From the NCBI GenBank assembly GCA_015059785.1, contig SUZS01000013.1, forward strand, positions 1 to 52,992: a DNA stretch of 52,992 nucleotides. Reading direction: 5' to 3'. Each line of letters starts with the position of its first letter. Position 1 is the first letter of the stretch. Below are positions 23,316 through 31,648 of the stretch, in pieces. The notes under the pieces are model-generated. The model was not told the origin of the DNA and did no database searches. It was given only the letters and a program-made list of their open reading frames with translations. The position numbers were made by a program, and so were the translations under genes. Source of the stretch: Rikenellaceae bacterium. Lineage in GTDB: Bacteria > Bacteroidota > Bacteroidia > Bacteroidales > Rikenellaceae.

Positions 23316-25433
23316 CTACAGATTATCAAGGGTGTAGTCGACCATCTTCTGGCGCACGAGCGATGTAGCACTTGGGCGCATAGAGTGGTTCTGGTCTGGG
23401 TAGACCATCATATCGTACTGCTTGCCTGCAGCATTGAGGCGACGGCACATCTCCATACTATTCTGGAAGTGGACATTGTCATCTGCTGTGCCGTGGATAA
23501 TAAGCAGTCGGGTGTGTGAAGAGAGCTTTTCGGCGTGGCTGAGTGGAGAGTTGTCGTCATATCCCGCAGGGTTATCCTGTGGCAAGCCGTTGTAAATCTC
23601 TGTATAGATTGTGTCGTAATATCTCCACGAGGTCACTGGCGCAACGGCTATAGCCATCTTAAAGAGTCCCTCGCCGTGCAGAGCGCAGTTCAGTGCCATA
23701 AATCCGCCGTACGACCAGCCGTATATTCCTATGCGACTGCGGTCCACATACGGCAGGGTAGTGAGGTAGCGGGCAAAGGATATCTGGTCCTCATACTCGC
23801 GACGACCCAAGTCGGCATAGGTACACTTCTTAAACTGTTCTCCACGATAGCCTGTTCCGCGACCGTCGCAGCAAGCAACGATATATCCGTGGCCAGAGAG
23901 CGCATCCTCCCAGTCGGCACCCCAACGATTAGCCACAGACTGCGAGCCCGGGCCAGAGTACTGTGTCAGAAGCACTGGGTAGACCCTCTTAGGGTCGTAG
24001 TTGTGCGGTAGCTGAATGTAGTAGTTCAGCGTGTCGCCGCGCTCGGTAACAAATTGGCGGAACTCCTTCACTGCGAGAGATCCCGCAGCAGCTACAGCCT
24101 TACGGCGGTCAGCAAGGGTGTCTATCGTTGTGCCATCAGCGCGGTTTACGGTGATGATATTCGGCGTTTGGGAGTTGCTAAAGGTGCGGACATAGTACTT
24201 CATACCTACAGAAGGGGCTATGGTGTTGTATCCGCCCTCAGGGGTAAGCAGGCGGCGAGACTTGCCGTTAAGACGCACGCTGTATAGGTCGCGGTCAAGT
24301 GGCGAGCGCTCAGTAGAGGTGTAGTAGATGCTCTTGCCGTCATATCCCACAAGCGAAACAACCTCCCAGCGGCCCGATGTAATGGCATTCAGGCGACCCT
24401 TTGTTGTGGAGTGCAGGTAGAGGTGCATCCAGCCCGTTGTAGTCTCCTCCTTGACGATAAATCTATTGCCGTCAATAAAGGTTATAGTAGAGCTGTTTGG
24501 TCGCTCGACATAGCGAGGCGATGTCTCGGTGTAGATAACCTTCTGCGTTCCGTTGTCGTTGCACTGAACAACCTCAAAGCTGTTCTGTAGACGGTTTACG
24601 CGGTAGAAGTAGAGCTTGTTCGCAGGTGTAAAGGCAACATTGAAGATATATTGGTCTCTGTTGCTGCCCACCTCTATCTTTGTGCGGCTATTGCTCCGAA
24701 TATCATAGAGATACAACTCTACAACTGAGTTCTTGTCGCCCGCCTTTGGGTATTTGAATGAGTAGGCGTGGTTGTAGAGAGTATTGTCAAAGCGCATCAT
24801 CTCGAAGGTTGGTACGGCACTCTCGTCAAAGCGTAGATAGGCAATCTTACTGCCGTCGGCCGAGAAGGCATAGGCGCGAGTGAAGCCATACTCCTCCTCA
24901 TAGACCCAGTCCGAAGTGCCGTTGATAATTTTGTTCCAACAGCCGTCATTAGTGATGGTTGTGGTGCTCTTGTTAGCAATATTGTAGAGGTAGAGGTTAT
25001 TCCCCTTGCTATATGCTATATGCTTGTTGTCCGCCGAGAAGGTTATGTCGCGCACAGCCTGGAAGCACTCCATAGTCTCGCCACTACCAAGAAGCAGATA
25101 GTCTGCCGTATATGAGTGGCGGTAGATTGGGGTTATGGTTGTTGCCTGTGGCACGAGTGCCATCTTTTCGTCTGGCGAGAGGGTATAGCCCGCAATGGCA
25201 AATGGAGCGACAAAGAGCGTGTCACAGACCCTCTGGTCGCTATATGCGCGGCGGATAATGGCGTTTTTGCTAAGCACTGTGTAGTGCTCGCCGTCGTTCA
25301 TACTGCGCAGAGCAGCAATGCCTCGGTTGGCACTGCGGATTGTCAGAATATCGTTATAACTTCCCGCCGCAGTAAGTGTAGCAGCGATGGTTACTATAAC
25401 CACCGCTGCAAATCTTCTAAATATCGTCAACAT
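23316..25433 (-). CDS. Dipeptidyl-peptidase IV-type serine peptidase (S9)
   Basis: Secreted/periplasmic peptidase of about 705 residues that removes dipeptides, usually X-Pro, from peptide N-termini. The start is placed at MLTIFRRFAAVVIVTIAATL, a good signal peptide, rather than 16 codons upstream. An eight-bladed propeller (about 40-460, DPPIV_N) precedes the alpha/beta-hydrolase domain. The nucleophile motif GWSYGGF has Ser near 574; the Asp is in NPAGYDDNSPL or nearby and the His in HGTADDNVHF. The EEEYGF segment matches the double-Glu motif of DPP IV. Its start overlaps the end of the upstream gene by 17 bases, so the two are co-transcribed. Confidence 0.9.
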   Translation of the reverse strand: MLTIFRRFAAVVIVTIAATLTAAGSYNDILTIRSANRGIAALRSMNDGEHYTVLSKNAIIRRAYSDQRVCDTLFVAPFAIAGYTLSPDEKMALVPQATTITPIYRHSYTADYLLLGSGETMECFQAVRDITFSADNKHIAYSKGNNLYLYNIANKSTTTITNDGCWNKIINGTSDWVYEEEYGFTRAYAFSADGSKIAYLRFDESAVPTFEMMRFDNTLYNHAYSFKYPKAGDKNSVVELYLYDIRSNSRTKIEVGSNRDQYIFNVAFTPANKLYFYRVNRLQNSFEVVQCNDNGTQKVIYTETSPRYVERPNSSTITFIDGNRFIVKEETTTGWMHLYLHSTTKGRLNAITSGRWEVVSLVGYDGKSIYYTSTERSPLDRDLYSVRLNGKSRRLLTPEGGYNTIAPSVGMKYYVRTFSNSQTPNIITVNRADGTTIDTLADRRKAVAAAGSLAVKEFRQFVTERGDTLNYYIQLPHNYDPKRVYPVLLTQYSGPGSQSVANRWGADWEDALSGHGYIVACCDGRGTGYRGEQFKKCTYADLGRREYEDQISFARYLTTLPYVDRSRIGIYGWSYGGFMALNCALHGEGLFKMAIAVAPVTSWRYYDTIYTEIYNGLPQDNPAGYDDNSPLSHAEKLSSHTRLLIIHGTADDNVHFQNSMEMCRRLNAAGKQYDMMVYPDQNHSMRPSATSLVRQKMVDYTLDNL

Positions 25434-26103
25434 TAAATTCGTAGTTAAGTCGTTTTCCGGTAACAAAGGTTGAACTGTCAAACTTGTTGTTAAACTGATC
25501 TACCACAACCCTCTTGCACTGCTCATATGGTGGAGTGAGAAGGTCAAAGTTTACGGCGTAGTGGATTGCCGACTCAAGGATAGCTATCAGCCGCTCGCGG
25601 TCAATCTCCGCCTTACCAAAGTTCATTGCGCGCATACTGCTCTGACGCTTGCCCTCGACAAAGAACATACGCTCGCGGTTGATAAAGATGCGCCCGATAA
25701 GGTAGCCCTCGTCAGCCGAACGCTTGTCCTTGAATGAGTCGGAGAGGAAGTCGTAGATGTCAATCATTCCGCAGTAGCTGTTTGCCTTGTCCTGCTGAAC
25801 ATAGCTATTCTGCCAGATTATGTGGTTAGAGTCAAACTGGAAGATATCTGTGTGCATCTTAAAGATGAGGATGTCGGATGCAATCTGCAGCTGCGCCTCG
25901 TGCTTGCCACGGTCGCGATACTCAAGCCTCACGCGGCGGTCTACCTTGCCCTCCAGTGCATCCTCCATCTCGGATGCCATCTCAAAGAGGGTATCTTTCA
26001 AAAGGTTGAATACGGCAAAGGTGTTGTCAAAAACCCTCTGCTTGAGCATGGACTTCTCGATGATAGTCGCAAGAATCTTCTCTCTTAATGGTTGTGCTGT
26101 CAT
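25417..26103 (-). CDS. Conserved unknown protein
   Basis: A soluble 228-residue protein with no signal peptide or membrane segment. It starts with an amphipathic, probably helical region (MTAQPLREKILATIIEKSMLK; FNLLKDTLFEMASEMEDALEG, about 25-55), followed by an alpha/beta part with QIASDILIFKMHTDIFQFD and GRIFINRERMFFVEGKRQ. I do not recognise the family; I believe similar proteins occur widely in Bacteroidales. It has its own -7 box (TACCTTTG, reverse strand 26132-26125) and overlaps the peptidase gene downstream by 17 bases. Confidence 0.7.
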   Translation of the reverse strand: MTAQPLREKILATIIEKSMLKQRVFDNTFAVFNLLKDTLFEMASEMEDALEGKVDRRVRLEYRDRGKHEAQLQIASDILIFKMHTDIFQFDSNHIIWQNSYVQQDKANSYCGMIDIYDFLSDSFKDKRSADEGYLIGRIFINRERMFFVEGKRQSSMRAMNFGKAEIDRERLIAILESAIHYAVNFDLLTPPYEQCKRVVVDQFNNKFDSSTFVTGKRLNYEFNVDDI

Positions 26104-26124
26104 AATATTACAATTTCTCTTCTA

Positions 26125-26132
26125 CAAAGGTA
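26125..26132 (-). promoter_or_regulatory. -7 box for the 26103 gene
   Basis: Plus-strand CAAAGGTA reads TACCTTTG on the reverse strand, 22 bases before the ATG. The -33 box is weak. Confidence 0.5.
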
Positions 26133-26173
26133 GGTAAAATTATTTAGAAATATAAATATTTCATAATTTTATT

Positions 26174-26181
26174 TATATTTG
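26174..26181 (+). promoter_or_regulatory. -7 box for the glycosyltransferase gene
   Basis: TATATTTG, an exact TAnnTTTG match, 25 bases before the ATG at 26207. The upstream region is very A/T-rich without a clear TTTG. Confidence 0.5.
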
Positions 26182-26206
26182 TCGCTCGTTATGTTGGTTT
26201 AAGGAT

Positions 26207-27232
26207 ATGGGAAAGATTATACAGCCATTGGTTTCGGTGGTTATGCCTGCCTATAATGTGGAGCAGTACTTGGCGCAGTCGGTAGACTCTGTGCTCGATT
26301 CTGACTATCCAAATATAGAGCTTATTATAGTTGATGACGGCTCAAAAGATAGTACATTTGAGATTGCTAAGAGCTACGAGGCGAAAGATTGTCGCGTTAA
26401 GGCGCTGACAAAGGTAAATGGCGGTCAGGGTATTGCGCGAAACTATGGCGTAGAGCATAGCAGTGGAGAGTATATTCTCTTTGTGGACTCTGACGACCTT
26501 ATAAGTAGCAGCTATATCTCAAAGGCTGTAGTGCAGATGCAGAGCGACAGTGAGGTTAAGGTTGTAACTTGCCGCGGGGAGTTTTTTGATGGACGCACGG
26601 GGCGTTGGAGATTGAAGAGGTATACCCAGAAACGACTTGCACAGCGAAATGTATTTACTATCAGCTCGCTTATGCGCCGAGATGATTTTCTGCGCGTGGG
26701 TGGCTTTGATACTACGATGCACAACTACTGCGAGGATTGGGCGATGTGGATATCTATACTAAAGGACGGTGGCAAGGTTGTAACGCTACAGACAGTGGAG
26801 TTTTTCTATCGCGTTAGAGCTGGCTCATCGCGCTTTGTGGGGCGTAAGTATAAGGGCGAGTTGATAACAGCGCTAAACCGTAAATTTCCAGATTTCTTTG
26901 AGCGTAAATTGGGTGGAAGACTATATTCTCAACGCTCTATGTCAAAGTATATCAATACTCTGCATAATTTCCTCTTTCCACGAAGAGCTACTGTCTGGAA
27001 ATCATTTAGAGGGTTGTACTACTTTGTAAAGGCAGTGCCGAGAATTGTTGGCGATGCTGCTCAGTTTGACACTCTGTGGAACGGTACGGCTGTAACAATT
27101 ACGCGCATAGATAGTTTGCCCTCACGCCACGAAAGGGAGTTGGCAATGCAGAGTGGTAAGGTTGTGGGCTACTGCACAGAGTATCGCTTCTGGTTCTGGC
27201 GTAGGTGCTGGGAGGTTAAATTGAGAGGGTAG
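26207..27232 (+). CDS. Glycosyltransferase family 2
   Basis: Cytoplasmic GT-A fold glycosyltransferase of 341 residues that transfers a sugar from a nucleotide-sugar donor. Key motifs are SVVMPAYNVEQYL at the start, VDDGS (42-46), NGGQGIARNYG and the metal-binding DSDD (94-97). A later ED motif (YCEDWAMWISI) is the expected catalytic-base region. The C-terminal 100 residues are basic and Arg/Trp-rich, perhaps for membrane association. It stands alone between divergent and convergent neighbours, so its pathway (capsule, LPS or glycoprotein) cannot be inferred. Confidence 0.9.
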   Translation: MGKIIQPLVSVVMPAYNVEQYLAQSVDSVLDSDYPNIELIIVDDGSKDSTFEIAKSYEAKDCRVKALTKVNGGQGIARNYGVEHSSGEYILFVDSDDLISSSYISKAVVQMQSDSEVKVVTCRGEFFDGRTGRWRLKRYTQKRLAQRNVFTISSLMRRDDFLRVGGFDTTMHNYCEDWAMWISILKDGGKVVTLQTVEFFYRVRAGSSRFVGRKYKGELITALNRKFPDFFERKLGGRLYSQRSMSKYINTLHNFLFPRRATVWKSFRGLYYFVKAVPRIVGDAAQFDTLWNGTAVTITRIDSLPSRHERELAMQSGKVVGYCTEYRFWFWRRCWEVKLRG

Positions 27233-27236
27233 AGAC

Positions 27237-27269
27237 AAAAAAAGTGGTGCCTTTCGCACCACTTTTTTT
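27237..27269. terminator. Bidirectional intrinsic terminator
   Basis: AAAAAAAGTGGTGC / GCACCACTTTTTTT with a five-base loop between convergent genes. Confidence 0.92.
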
Positions 27270-27283
27270 GTATCGTGAAGCTG

Positions 27284-28510
27284 TTAGAGCATCTTGTTGA
27301 GGTCTACGATGTTGAATGCGTAGAAGTACTTATCCATATCGTGCTCAATGCGGTCAAGAACAATATTCTCTGGATCCATACCTACACGCTTGAGGTTCTC
27401 ATAGAGTGAGTTGCGAGCAACAAGAGCCTCAGGCTTCTGCCAGATGTAACGGCAGCCGGTCTTCACGAGCCAAGCGCGACGCTCTGGGTCAATCTCGTAG
27501 AAGTCAACGCCCTTCTCAGACTCAAGCAACCACTTCTTCCAGCGGTTAGACTCATAAACAAGGCGAGTGAGCACCTCTGTAATGTGAGAGAGCATAGCTA
27601 CGCGACCTGCGTTGTAGTACTCAACCTCCTTAGCCTCAAGCTCCTCAAGAGCCTCATACTCGCTAATAGTGAACTCTGGACCAACATTTGCACCACCCAT
27701 ACCGCAGAGAGGGTAATCCTGTGGGTTGCTTACACCGTCAGTGTAGTGACCCTTGATGTAGCTGCCAAGAGGGCGAACCTTTGCAGTAAGCTTCTTTGCA
27801 ACCTCGCCATCAAAGAGTGTTGTGTGAAGGTCTGTACCAACCTTACCAACGATAAAGCAAGGCCATACATCAGAAAGGCCAACAGCAGCAAGTCCCTCCT
27901 TAAGCTCAACAAGGAATGTGTCAAATGTAGTATCATCAGCAAGACCACCGTGAACCTCCTCAGTACCAACCTCGTAAGATACTTCTGGATAGTTGTTTGC
28001 ACGACGATAATCCTCGCAGTGCTTGATAAGCTCCACTGTACGACGAACAACAAGGTGGATATCGATAACCTCGCCCTTAGGAACATTAATATCTACAGTA
28101 GGGTCAACATGGATAAGGTCAAAGCCAGCAGCAATAGCAGCCTCGAAAGATGCCTTTACAGCGTTCATAGCGCGCTCAGTCTCCCAACGCTCAGTATTCT
28201 GCTTATCCTTGAGCCATGGGCCACCGTGGTCTACAGCGATGATGCAGTCGCCAGTGAAGTTAATTGCCTCGCACTCCATACGGCAAACCTTAACAAAGTC
28301 AGCAGGGGTCATACCAGTGTAACCACCGTCGGTGTCAATCTGGTTGAGAGTTGCTGCAAAGTAGATTGGCGCATTGTTACGCTTTGCAGAGCGGATAGAT
28401 GCGCGAATAACTGCAGAAGAGTTAGGGCAGGCAGCAAAAATGGTGCGCTTAACACCTGTCTGCTCCTCAAGCTCTGCCATACGCTTTAAGAGTCTTTCTG
28501 TTTTTGCCAT
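27284..28510 (-). CDS. GatZ/KbaZ-like tagatose-bisphosphate aldolase subunit or related sugar epimerase
   Basis: Cytoplasmic protein of 408 residues. AVDHGGPW, DLIHVDPTVD, SYEVGTEEVHGG, VGKVGTDLH and GMGGANVGPEFT fit the GatZ/KbaZ (AgaZ) family, classically the non-catalytic partner that stabilises the class II tagatose-1,6-bisphosphate aldolase GatY/KbaY. Some relatives are now known to act alone as sugar (tagatose or tagaturonate) epimerases, so the activity is open. A GatY-like aldolase is encoded at 33731-34546. Reverse-strand -7 box TACCTTTG lies at 28594-28587. Confidence 0.8.
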   Translation of the reverse strand: MAKTERLLKRMAELEEQTGVKRTIFAACPNSSAVIRASIRSAKRNNAPIYFAATLNQIDTDGGYTGMTPADFVKVCRMECEAINFTGDCIIAVDHGGPWLKDKQNTERWETERAMNAVKASFEAAIAAGFDLIHVDPTVDINVPKGEVIDIHLVVRRTVELIKHCEDYRRANNYPEVSYEVGTEEVHGGLADDTTFDTFLVELKEGLAAVGLSDVWPCFIVGKVGTDLHTTLFDGEVAKKLTAKVRPLGSYIKGHYTDGVSNPQDYPLCGMGGANVGPEFTISEYEALEELEAKEVEYYNAGRVAMLSHITEVLTRLVYESNRWKKWLLESEKGVDFYEIDPERRAWLVKTGCRYIWQKPEALVARNSLYENLKRVGMDPENIVLDRIEHDMDKYFYAFNIVDLNKML

Positions 28511-28586
28511 TTTTCTAAAAATATTTTAGGTTAAACTATTTATAATGTCGATTTGAATCTGTCCCTGAATCTGTCCCTATTCACTG

Positions 28587-28594
28587 CAAAGGTA
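28587..28594 (-). promoter_or_regulatory. -7 box of the GatZ-like gene
   Basis: TACCTTTG on the reverse strand, 77 bases before the ATG. No convincing -33 box. It lies close to the divergent acyltransferase promoter. Confidence 0.5.
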
Positions 28595-28611
28595 CTAAAT
28601 AATTGTGTAAA

Positions 28612-28644
28612 TTTGCACGATTTGCAAAAAAATTGTTATCTTTG
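28612..28644 (+). promoter_or_regulatory. Promoter of the acyltransferase gene
   Basis: TTTG (28612-28615), a 21-base spacer and TATCTTTG (28637-28644). It lies inside the longest possible reading frame (from 28603), which places the real start downstream at 28720. Confidence 0.8.
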
Positions 28645-28719
28645 CGAAGTATATTGCACACGGTGTGGGCTATAAGAGTCGTCAAACAGCTTGTAGCTCA
28701 GCACAAAGAAAATATTTTG

Positions 28720-29889
28720 ATGATGGAAAATACTCAATCATTTTTTGATGACATCCGTGCCTATCACGATGAGGAGATTCCTGCAGTTGTGGAGAAGATT
28801 GCCTCTGATCCACTGCTAATCCCCGCGGCACAGTTTGTCTTTCCGAATTTGGATATTGAGCAGGTGCGTACCCTTATTAGCTCCTGCCGTACCTCTGATG
28901 ATATTCAGCGCAAGATAATGTATCCTGCCATTGGCGGTATTATTCACCGCACGATGCGTAATTTTACAACTTCGGGCTGTGAGAATGTCCCTGCAACAAA
29001 CGGTTGGCTCTTTGTCTCTAACCACCGTGATATCACGCTGGATGCAATGCTGATGCAGTACGCGCTGTTTGGTAACAATCTTCCCACAACAGATATCTCA
29101 CTGGGAGATAATCTGCTGCGTACACCTCTTGTCTTTGAGCTTTGCAAGGCAAACTATATGATTAAGGTTATCCGCAAGGATGATGTCTCTATGCGCGAAT
29201 TTCTTGAGAACTCTCGCCATTTGTCGGAGTATATCCGCCACCGCATTAACGATGTAGGTCGCTCAGTGTGGATTGCTCAGCGCAATGGTCGAACAAAGGA
29301 TGGCGTGGATATGACCGAGCCTGGAATTATCAAGATGTTTGGTCTCAGTGGCTCAAATGACTTTGTGGAGAACTTCAGTGAGCTACATATTGCCCCTGTG
29401 GCTATCAGCTATCAGTATGAGCCTTGCGATGTGTTCAAGGCCGTTGAGCTGTGCCGTCGTCAGAGTGGTGTACCATATCATAAGGCTGAAAATGAGGACT
29501 TCTTGAGCATCCTTACAGGTATCAAGGCATACAAGGGCGATGCAAACCTTACCTTCTGTAAGCCTATTACTACTGAGGAGCTTGAGGCTGTGGCAGAGTT
29601 GCCTCGCGCAGAGCAGTGTAAGGCTCTTGCTGAGGTTGTTGATAAGCGAATTATTAGCCAGTATAAGCTCTACGATACAAACTATATCGCGTACGACATC
29701 AAGCACGGCACTCGTCGCTTTGAGAAGTATTATACACCAGCCAGGGAGCAGCAGTTTGCTATCTACCTTGTCCGCTCAAATGCTCAGTTTGAGGTTATGG
29801 GTGTGGATAAAGATGTGGCACGCGAGATACTGATAGGTATCTACGCAAATCCTGTTGAGGCAAAGTTAAATTTAGGTATAGAGTTATAG
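28720..29889 (+). CDS. Glycerol-phosphate-type acyltransferase (PlsC-like)
   Basis: Protein of about 389 residues; the start is set at the ATG pair 28720/28723 (MMENTQSFFDD) because the promoter lies after the further upstream in-frame ATG. The acyltransferase block is LFVSNHRDITLDAMLMQ near residue 105, corresponding to the NHxxxxD motif but with one extra residue between His and Asp (HX5D). Later IAQRNGRTKDG is like the substrate-binding FPEGTRS block, and HIAPVAISYQYEP matches the VPV block. It probably acylates lysophosphatidate or a related lipid at the inner membrane. A small membrane-anchored protein is coupled 3 bases downstream. Confidence 0.75.
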   Translation: MMENTQSFFDDIRAYHDEEIPAVVEKIASDPLLIPAAQFVFPNLDIEQVRTLISSCRTSDDIQRKIMYPAIGGIIHRTMRNFTTSGCENVPATNGWLFVSNHRDITLDAMLMQYALFGNNLPTTDISLGDNLLRTPLVFELCKANYMIKVIRKDDVSMREFLENSRHLSEYIRHRINDVGRSVWIAQRNGRTKDGVDMTEPGIIKMFGLSGSNDFVENFSELHIAPVAISYQYEPCDVFKAVELCRRQSGVPYHKAENEDFLSILTGIKAYKGDANLTFCKPITTEELEAVAELPRAEQCKALAEVVDKRIISQYKLYDTNYIAYDIKHGTRRFEKYYTPAREQQFAIYLVRSNAQFEVMGVDKDVAREILIGIYANPVEAKLNLGIEL

Positions 29890-29892
29890 AGT

Positions 29893-30333
29893 ATGAAAAA
29901 GGTGTGGTTGGCTATTGTTGCCCTGCTTCTTGTTGCAGGTGCGGGTTATGTATACTACCGCTTCTACTTCGTCTTTGGCGAGGGCGTGAAGAGTGGTGAG
30001 CTTAACTTTGTGGTTAAGAAGGGGTATATCTTCAAGACCTATGAGGGTAGACTTATTCAGGCGGGTATTCGCTCTAAAACTTCTGGTACTATTGAGTCAT
30101 ACGAGTTCAATTTCTCTATTGAGAATAAGGAGCTTGCCGAGCGTCTGATGCTTGAGGGCGGAAAGAGTGTTGACCTCTACTACAAAGAGTATAAGGGTGC
30201 GCTGCCGTGGAGAGGTTATACAAAATATATTGTTGATAGCATAATCACTCACACAGCCCCTGCACTGCCTAAGGCGTCGGCACTTGATGATAGTTCTTTG
30301 GTAACCACAGAGCCAGTGCAATTAGCAAATTAG
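29893..30333 (+). CDS. Small membrane-anchored protein of unknown function
   Basis: Product of 146 residues: one N-terminal membrane segment (VWLAIVALLLVAGAGYVYY) followed by a soluble domain with GVKSGELNFVVKKGYIFKTYEGRL and LYYKEYKGALPWRG. Without a lipobox or clear cleavage site it is probably an inner-membrane anchor with a periplasmic domain. I recall similar short proteins widely in Bacteroidales, but no function. It starts 3 bases after the acyltransferase stop and is probably in its operon; a terminator follows. Confidence 0.75.
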   Translation: MKKVWLAIVALLLVAGAGYVYYRFYFVFGEGVKSGELNFVVKKGYIFKTYEGRLIQAGIRSKTSGTIESYEFNFSIENKELAERLMLEGGKSVDLYYKEYKGALPWRGYTKYIVDSIITHTAPALPKASALDDSSLVTTEPVQLAN

Positions 30334-30363
30334 AAAAAAACGAGGCGTTGACCTCGTTTTTTT
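30334..30363. terminator. Bidirectional intrinsic terminator
   Basis: AAAAAAACGAGG / CCTCGTTTTTTT with a six-base loop between convergent genes. Confidence 0.9.
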
Positions 30364-30365
30364 GT

Positions 30366-30860
30366 TTAGTACAGCTCTATATACTCGTAACTATTGCCCA
30401 CTGCCGAAAGATACTTGGCAAACATCTGCTGGCTGATTACTACCGTGGCACGATTGTCGTTAGGGTGGAAGCTGAGCGATGGGTAGTTGAGTAGATTCTT
30501 ATCTAAGAATAGGTGCACATGGTTCTCGGTGTCGTTTATAAGCCCAAAGGGAGATACCGAGCCTGGCTTAAGTCCGAGATATCGCTCCATACGCTGCTCC
30601 GATGCAAAAGATAGTTTGCCCTGATGCAGGCGGTGCTCAAGGTCGTGGATGGCAAGGCTCTGGTCGCTATCGAAGACAACAAGGTAGTGACGGTTGCCCT
30701 TATGGTTGCGGAAGAAGAGGTTCTTGCAGTGCTTTGAGCCGTCCTTGTGCCAATACTGTCGGGCAATCTCGATTGTTGGAGCCTCGGGGTGGGTATAAAA
30801 AGAGTATTCAATCTCCTGCTGCTGCAAAAAACTGAATACTCGCTCTTGTCGCTCGCTCAT
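30366..30860 (-). CDS. YbaK/ProX-type prolyl-tRNA deacylase
   Basis: A single editing domain of about 164 residues that hydrolyses mischarged aminoacyl-tRNA(Pro) (Ala or Cys) in trans. Motifs include YSFYTHPEAPTIEIA, KHCKNLFFRNHKGNRHYLVV with the conserved Lys, KPGSVSPFGLIND and the C-terminal FHPNDNRATVVIS. This layout is that of the ProX/PrdX family rather than bacterial YbaK. The start is set at MSERQERV, one base from the upstream stop, so it is coupled to the epimerase gene; the in-frame Met 15 codons upstream lies inside that gene. Confidence 0.88.
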   Translation of the reverse strand: MSERQERVFSFLQQQEIEYSFYTHPEAPTIEIARQYWHKDGSKHCKNLFFRNHKGNRHYLVVFDSDQSLAIHDLEHRLHQGKLSFASEQRMERYLGLKPGSVSPFGLINDTENHVHLFLDKNLLNYPSLSFHPNDNRATVVISQQMFAKYLSAVGNSYEYIELY

Positions 30861-30861
30861 A

Positions 30862-31530
30862 CTACTTTGAAATAGCTGCGCGAAGCTGTGGAATAGACTC
30901 GTCAAGGGTCATACCCTTACGATATACACCAGCAGTGCCGCCCACAAATACATTAGCACCCATGCCTGCCATAAGCTCAGCGCGCTCGCAAGATACAGAG
31001 CCGTCTACGCTGATAAGCACCTTCTCATAGCCGTTGCTGTCAAGCCACTGGCGCATCTGAGCAACCTTGTCAAGGATGCCGTCAACGAGTTTTGCACCAG
31101 AGAAGCCCGGGTGAACAAGCATAAGGGTAACCATGTCGGTGTAGGCCATATGTGGTGCTACAGCCTCTACAGGAGTGTCAGGATTTACAACAACGCCAAA
31201 CAGCGCACCCTTAGAGTGGATGTCGGCAGCAAACTCGCTCAAATCCTTGTCAAGCTCAACATGGGTTGAGACGATGTCGCCCTGATGAACATCAATCTTT
31301 GAGCAGATGAACTCCGGCTCCTCGCACATAAGGTGGATGTCAAGAGGCAGGTCTGTAACCTTGTGCATTGCGTTAGGGAAGTCTGGGCCAAAGGTCATAT
31401 TTGGCACAAAGTGACCATCCATAACATCAATGTGCAGCCAGTCGATGCCGTTGCGCTCAAGAGTTTTGATGTCGCGCTCAAGATTCATAAGGTCCGAGCA
31501 CATTACTGATACTGAAATTTTGTTAGCCAT
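30862..31530 (-). CDS. Ribulose-phosphate 3-epimerase family (Rpe or AlsE-like)
   Basis: TIM-barrel epimerase of 222 residues. Metal ligands and catalytic Asp are visible: H33 and D35 in WLHIDVMDGHFVPN, H66 in LDIHLM, and the second Asp in ISVDGSVS; the phosphate loop is VGGTAG. The start reads SVMCSDL instead of the usual SPSILSADF of Rpe, which resembles D-allulose-6-phosphate 3-epimerase (AlsE). It could serve the pentose phosphate pathway or a ketohexose-6-phosphate route with the GatY/GatZ-like proteins nearby. Confidence 0.85.
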   Translation of the reverse strand: MANKISVSVMCSDLMNLERDIKTLERNGIDWLHIDVMDGHFVPNMTFGPDFPNAMHKVTDLPLDIHLMCEEPEFICSKIDVHQGDIVSTHVELDKDLSEFAADIHSKGALFGVVVNPDTPVEAVAPHMAYTDMVTLMLVHPGFSGAKLVDGILDKVAQMRQWLDSNGYEKVLISVDGSVSCERAELMAGMGANVFVGGTAGVYRKGMTLDESIPQLRAAISK

Positions 31531-31559
31531 ATTTTTGAGGTTTAATGTTCTATTGGTGA

Positions 31560-31567
31560 CAAAGATA
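31560..31567 (-). promoter_or_regulatory. -7 box of the epimerase operon
   Basis: Plus-strand CAAAGATA reads TATCTTTG on the reverse strand, 29 bases before the ATG. The -33 box is weak. Confidence 0.5.
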
Positions 31568-31585
31568 ATATTTTTTAGAGAATAA

Positions 31586-31617
31586 ATTGCGAATTTTAGA
31601 GAAAATTTCTACTTTTG
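31586..31617 (+). promoter_or_regulatory. Promoter of the GDPD gene
   Basis: ATTG (31586-31589), a 20-base spacer and TACTTTTG (31610-31617). Confidence 0.7.
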
Positions 31618-31648
31618 TTACACTAAAACCGATTAAAACTTGTTGATT

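Noticed and set aside
27584..28489. Open frame of about 300 codons opposite the GatZ-like gene
   Set aside because: The antisense product is Leu/Cys/Ser-rich without a domain, lies wholly inside a clear family gene and has no promoter or ribosome site; it is a by-product of codon bias.
28603..28719. N-terminal extension of the acyltransferase
   Set aside because: A full promoter (28612-28644) lies inside the extension, and the added residues have no family support.
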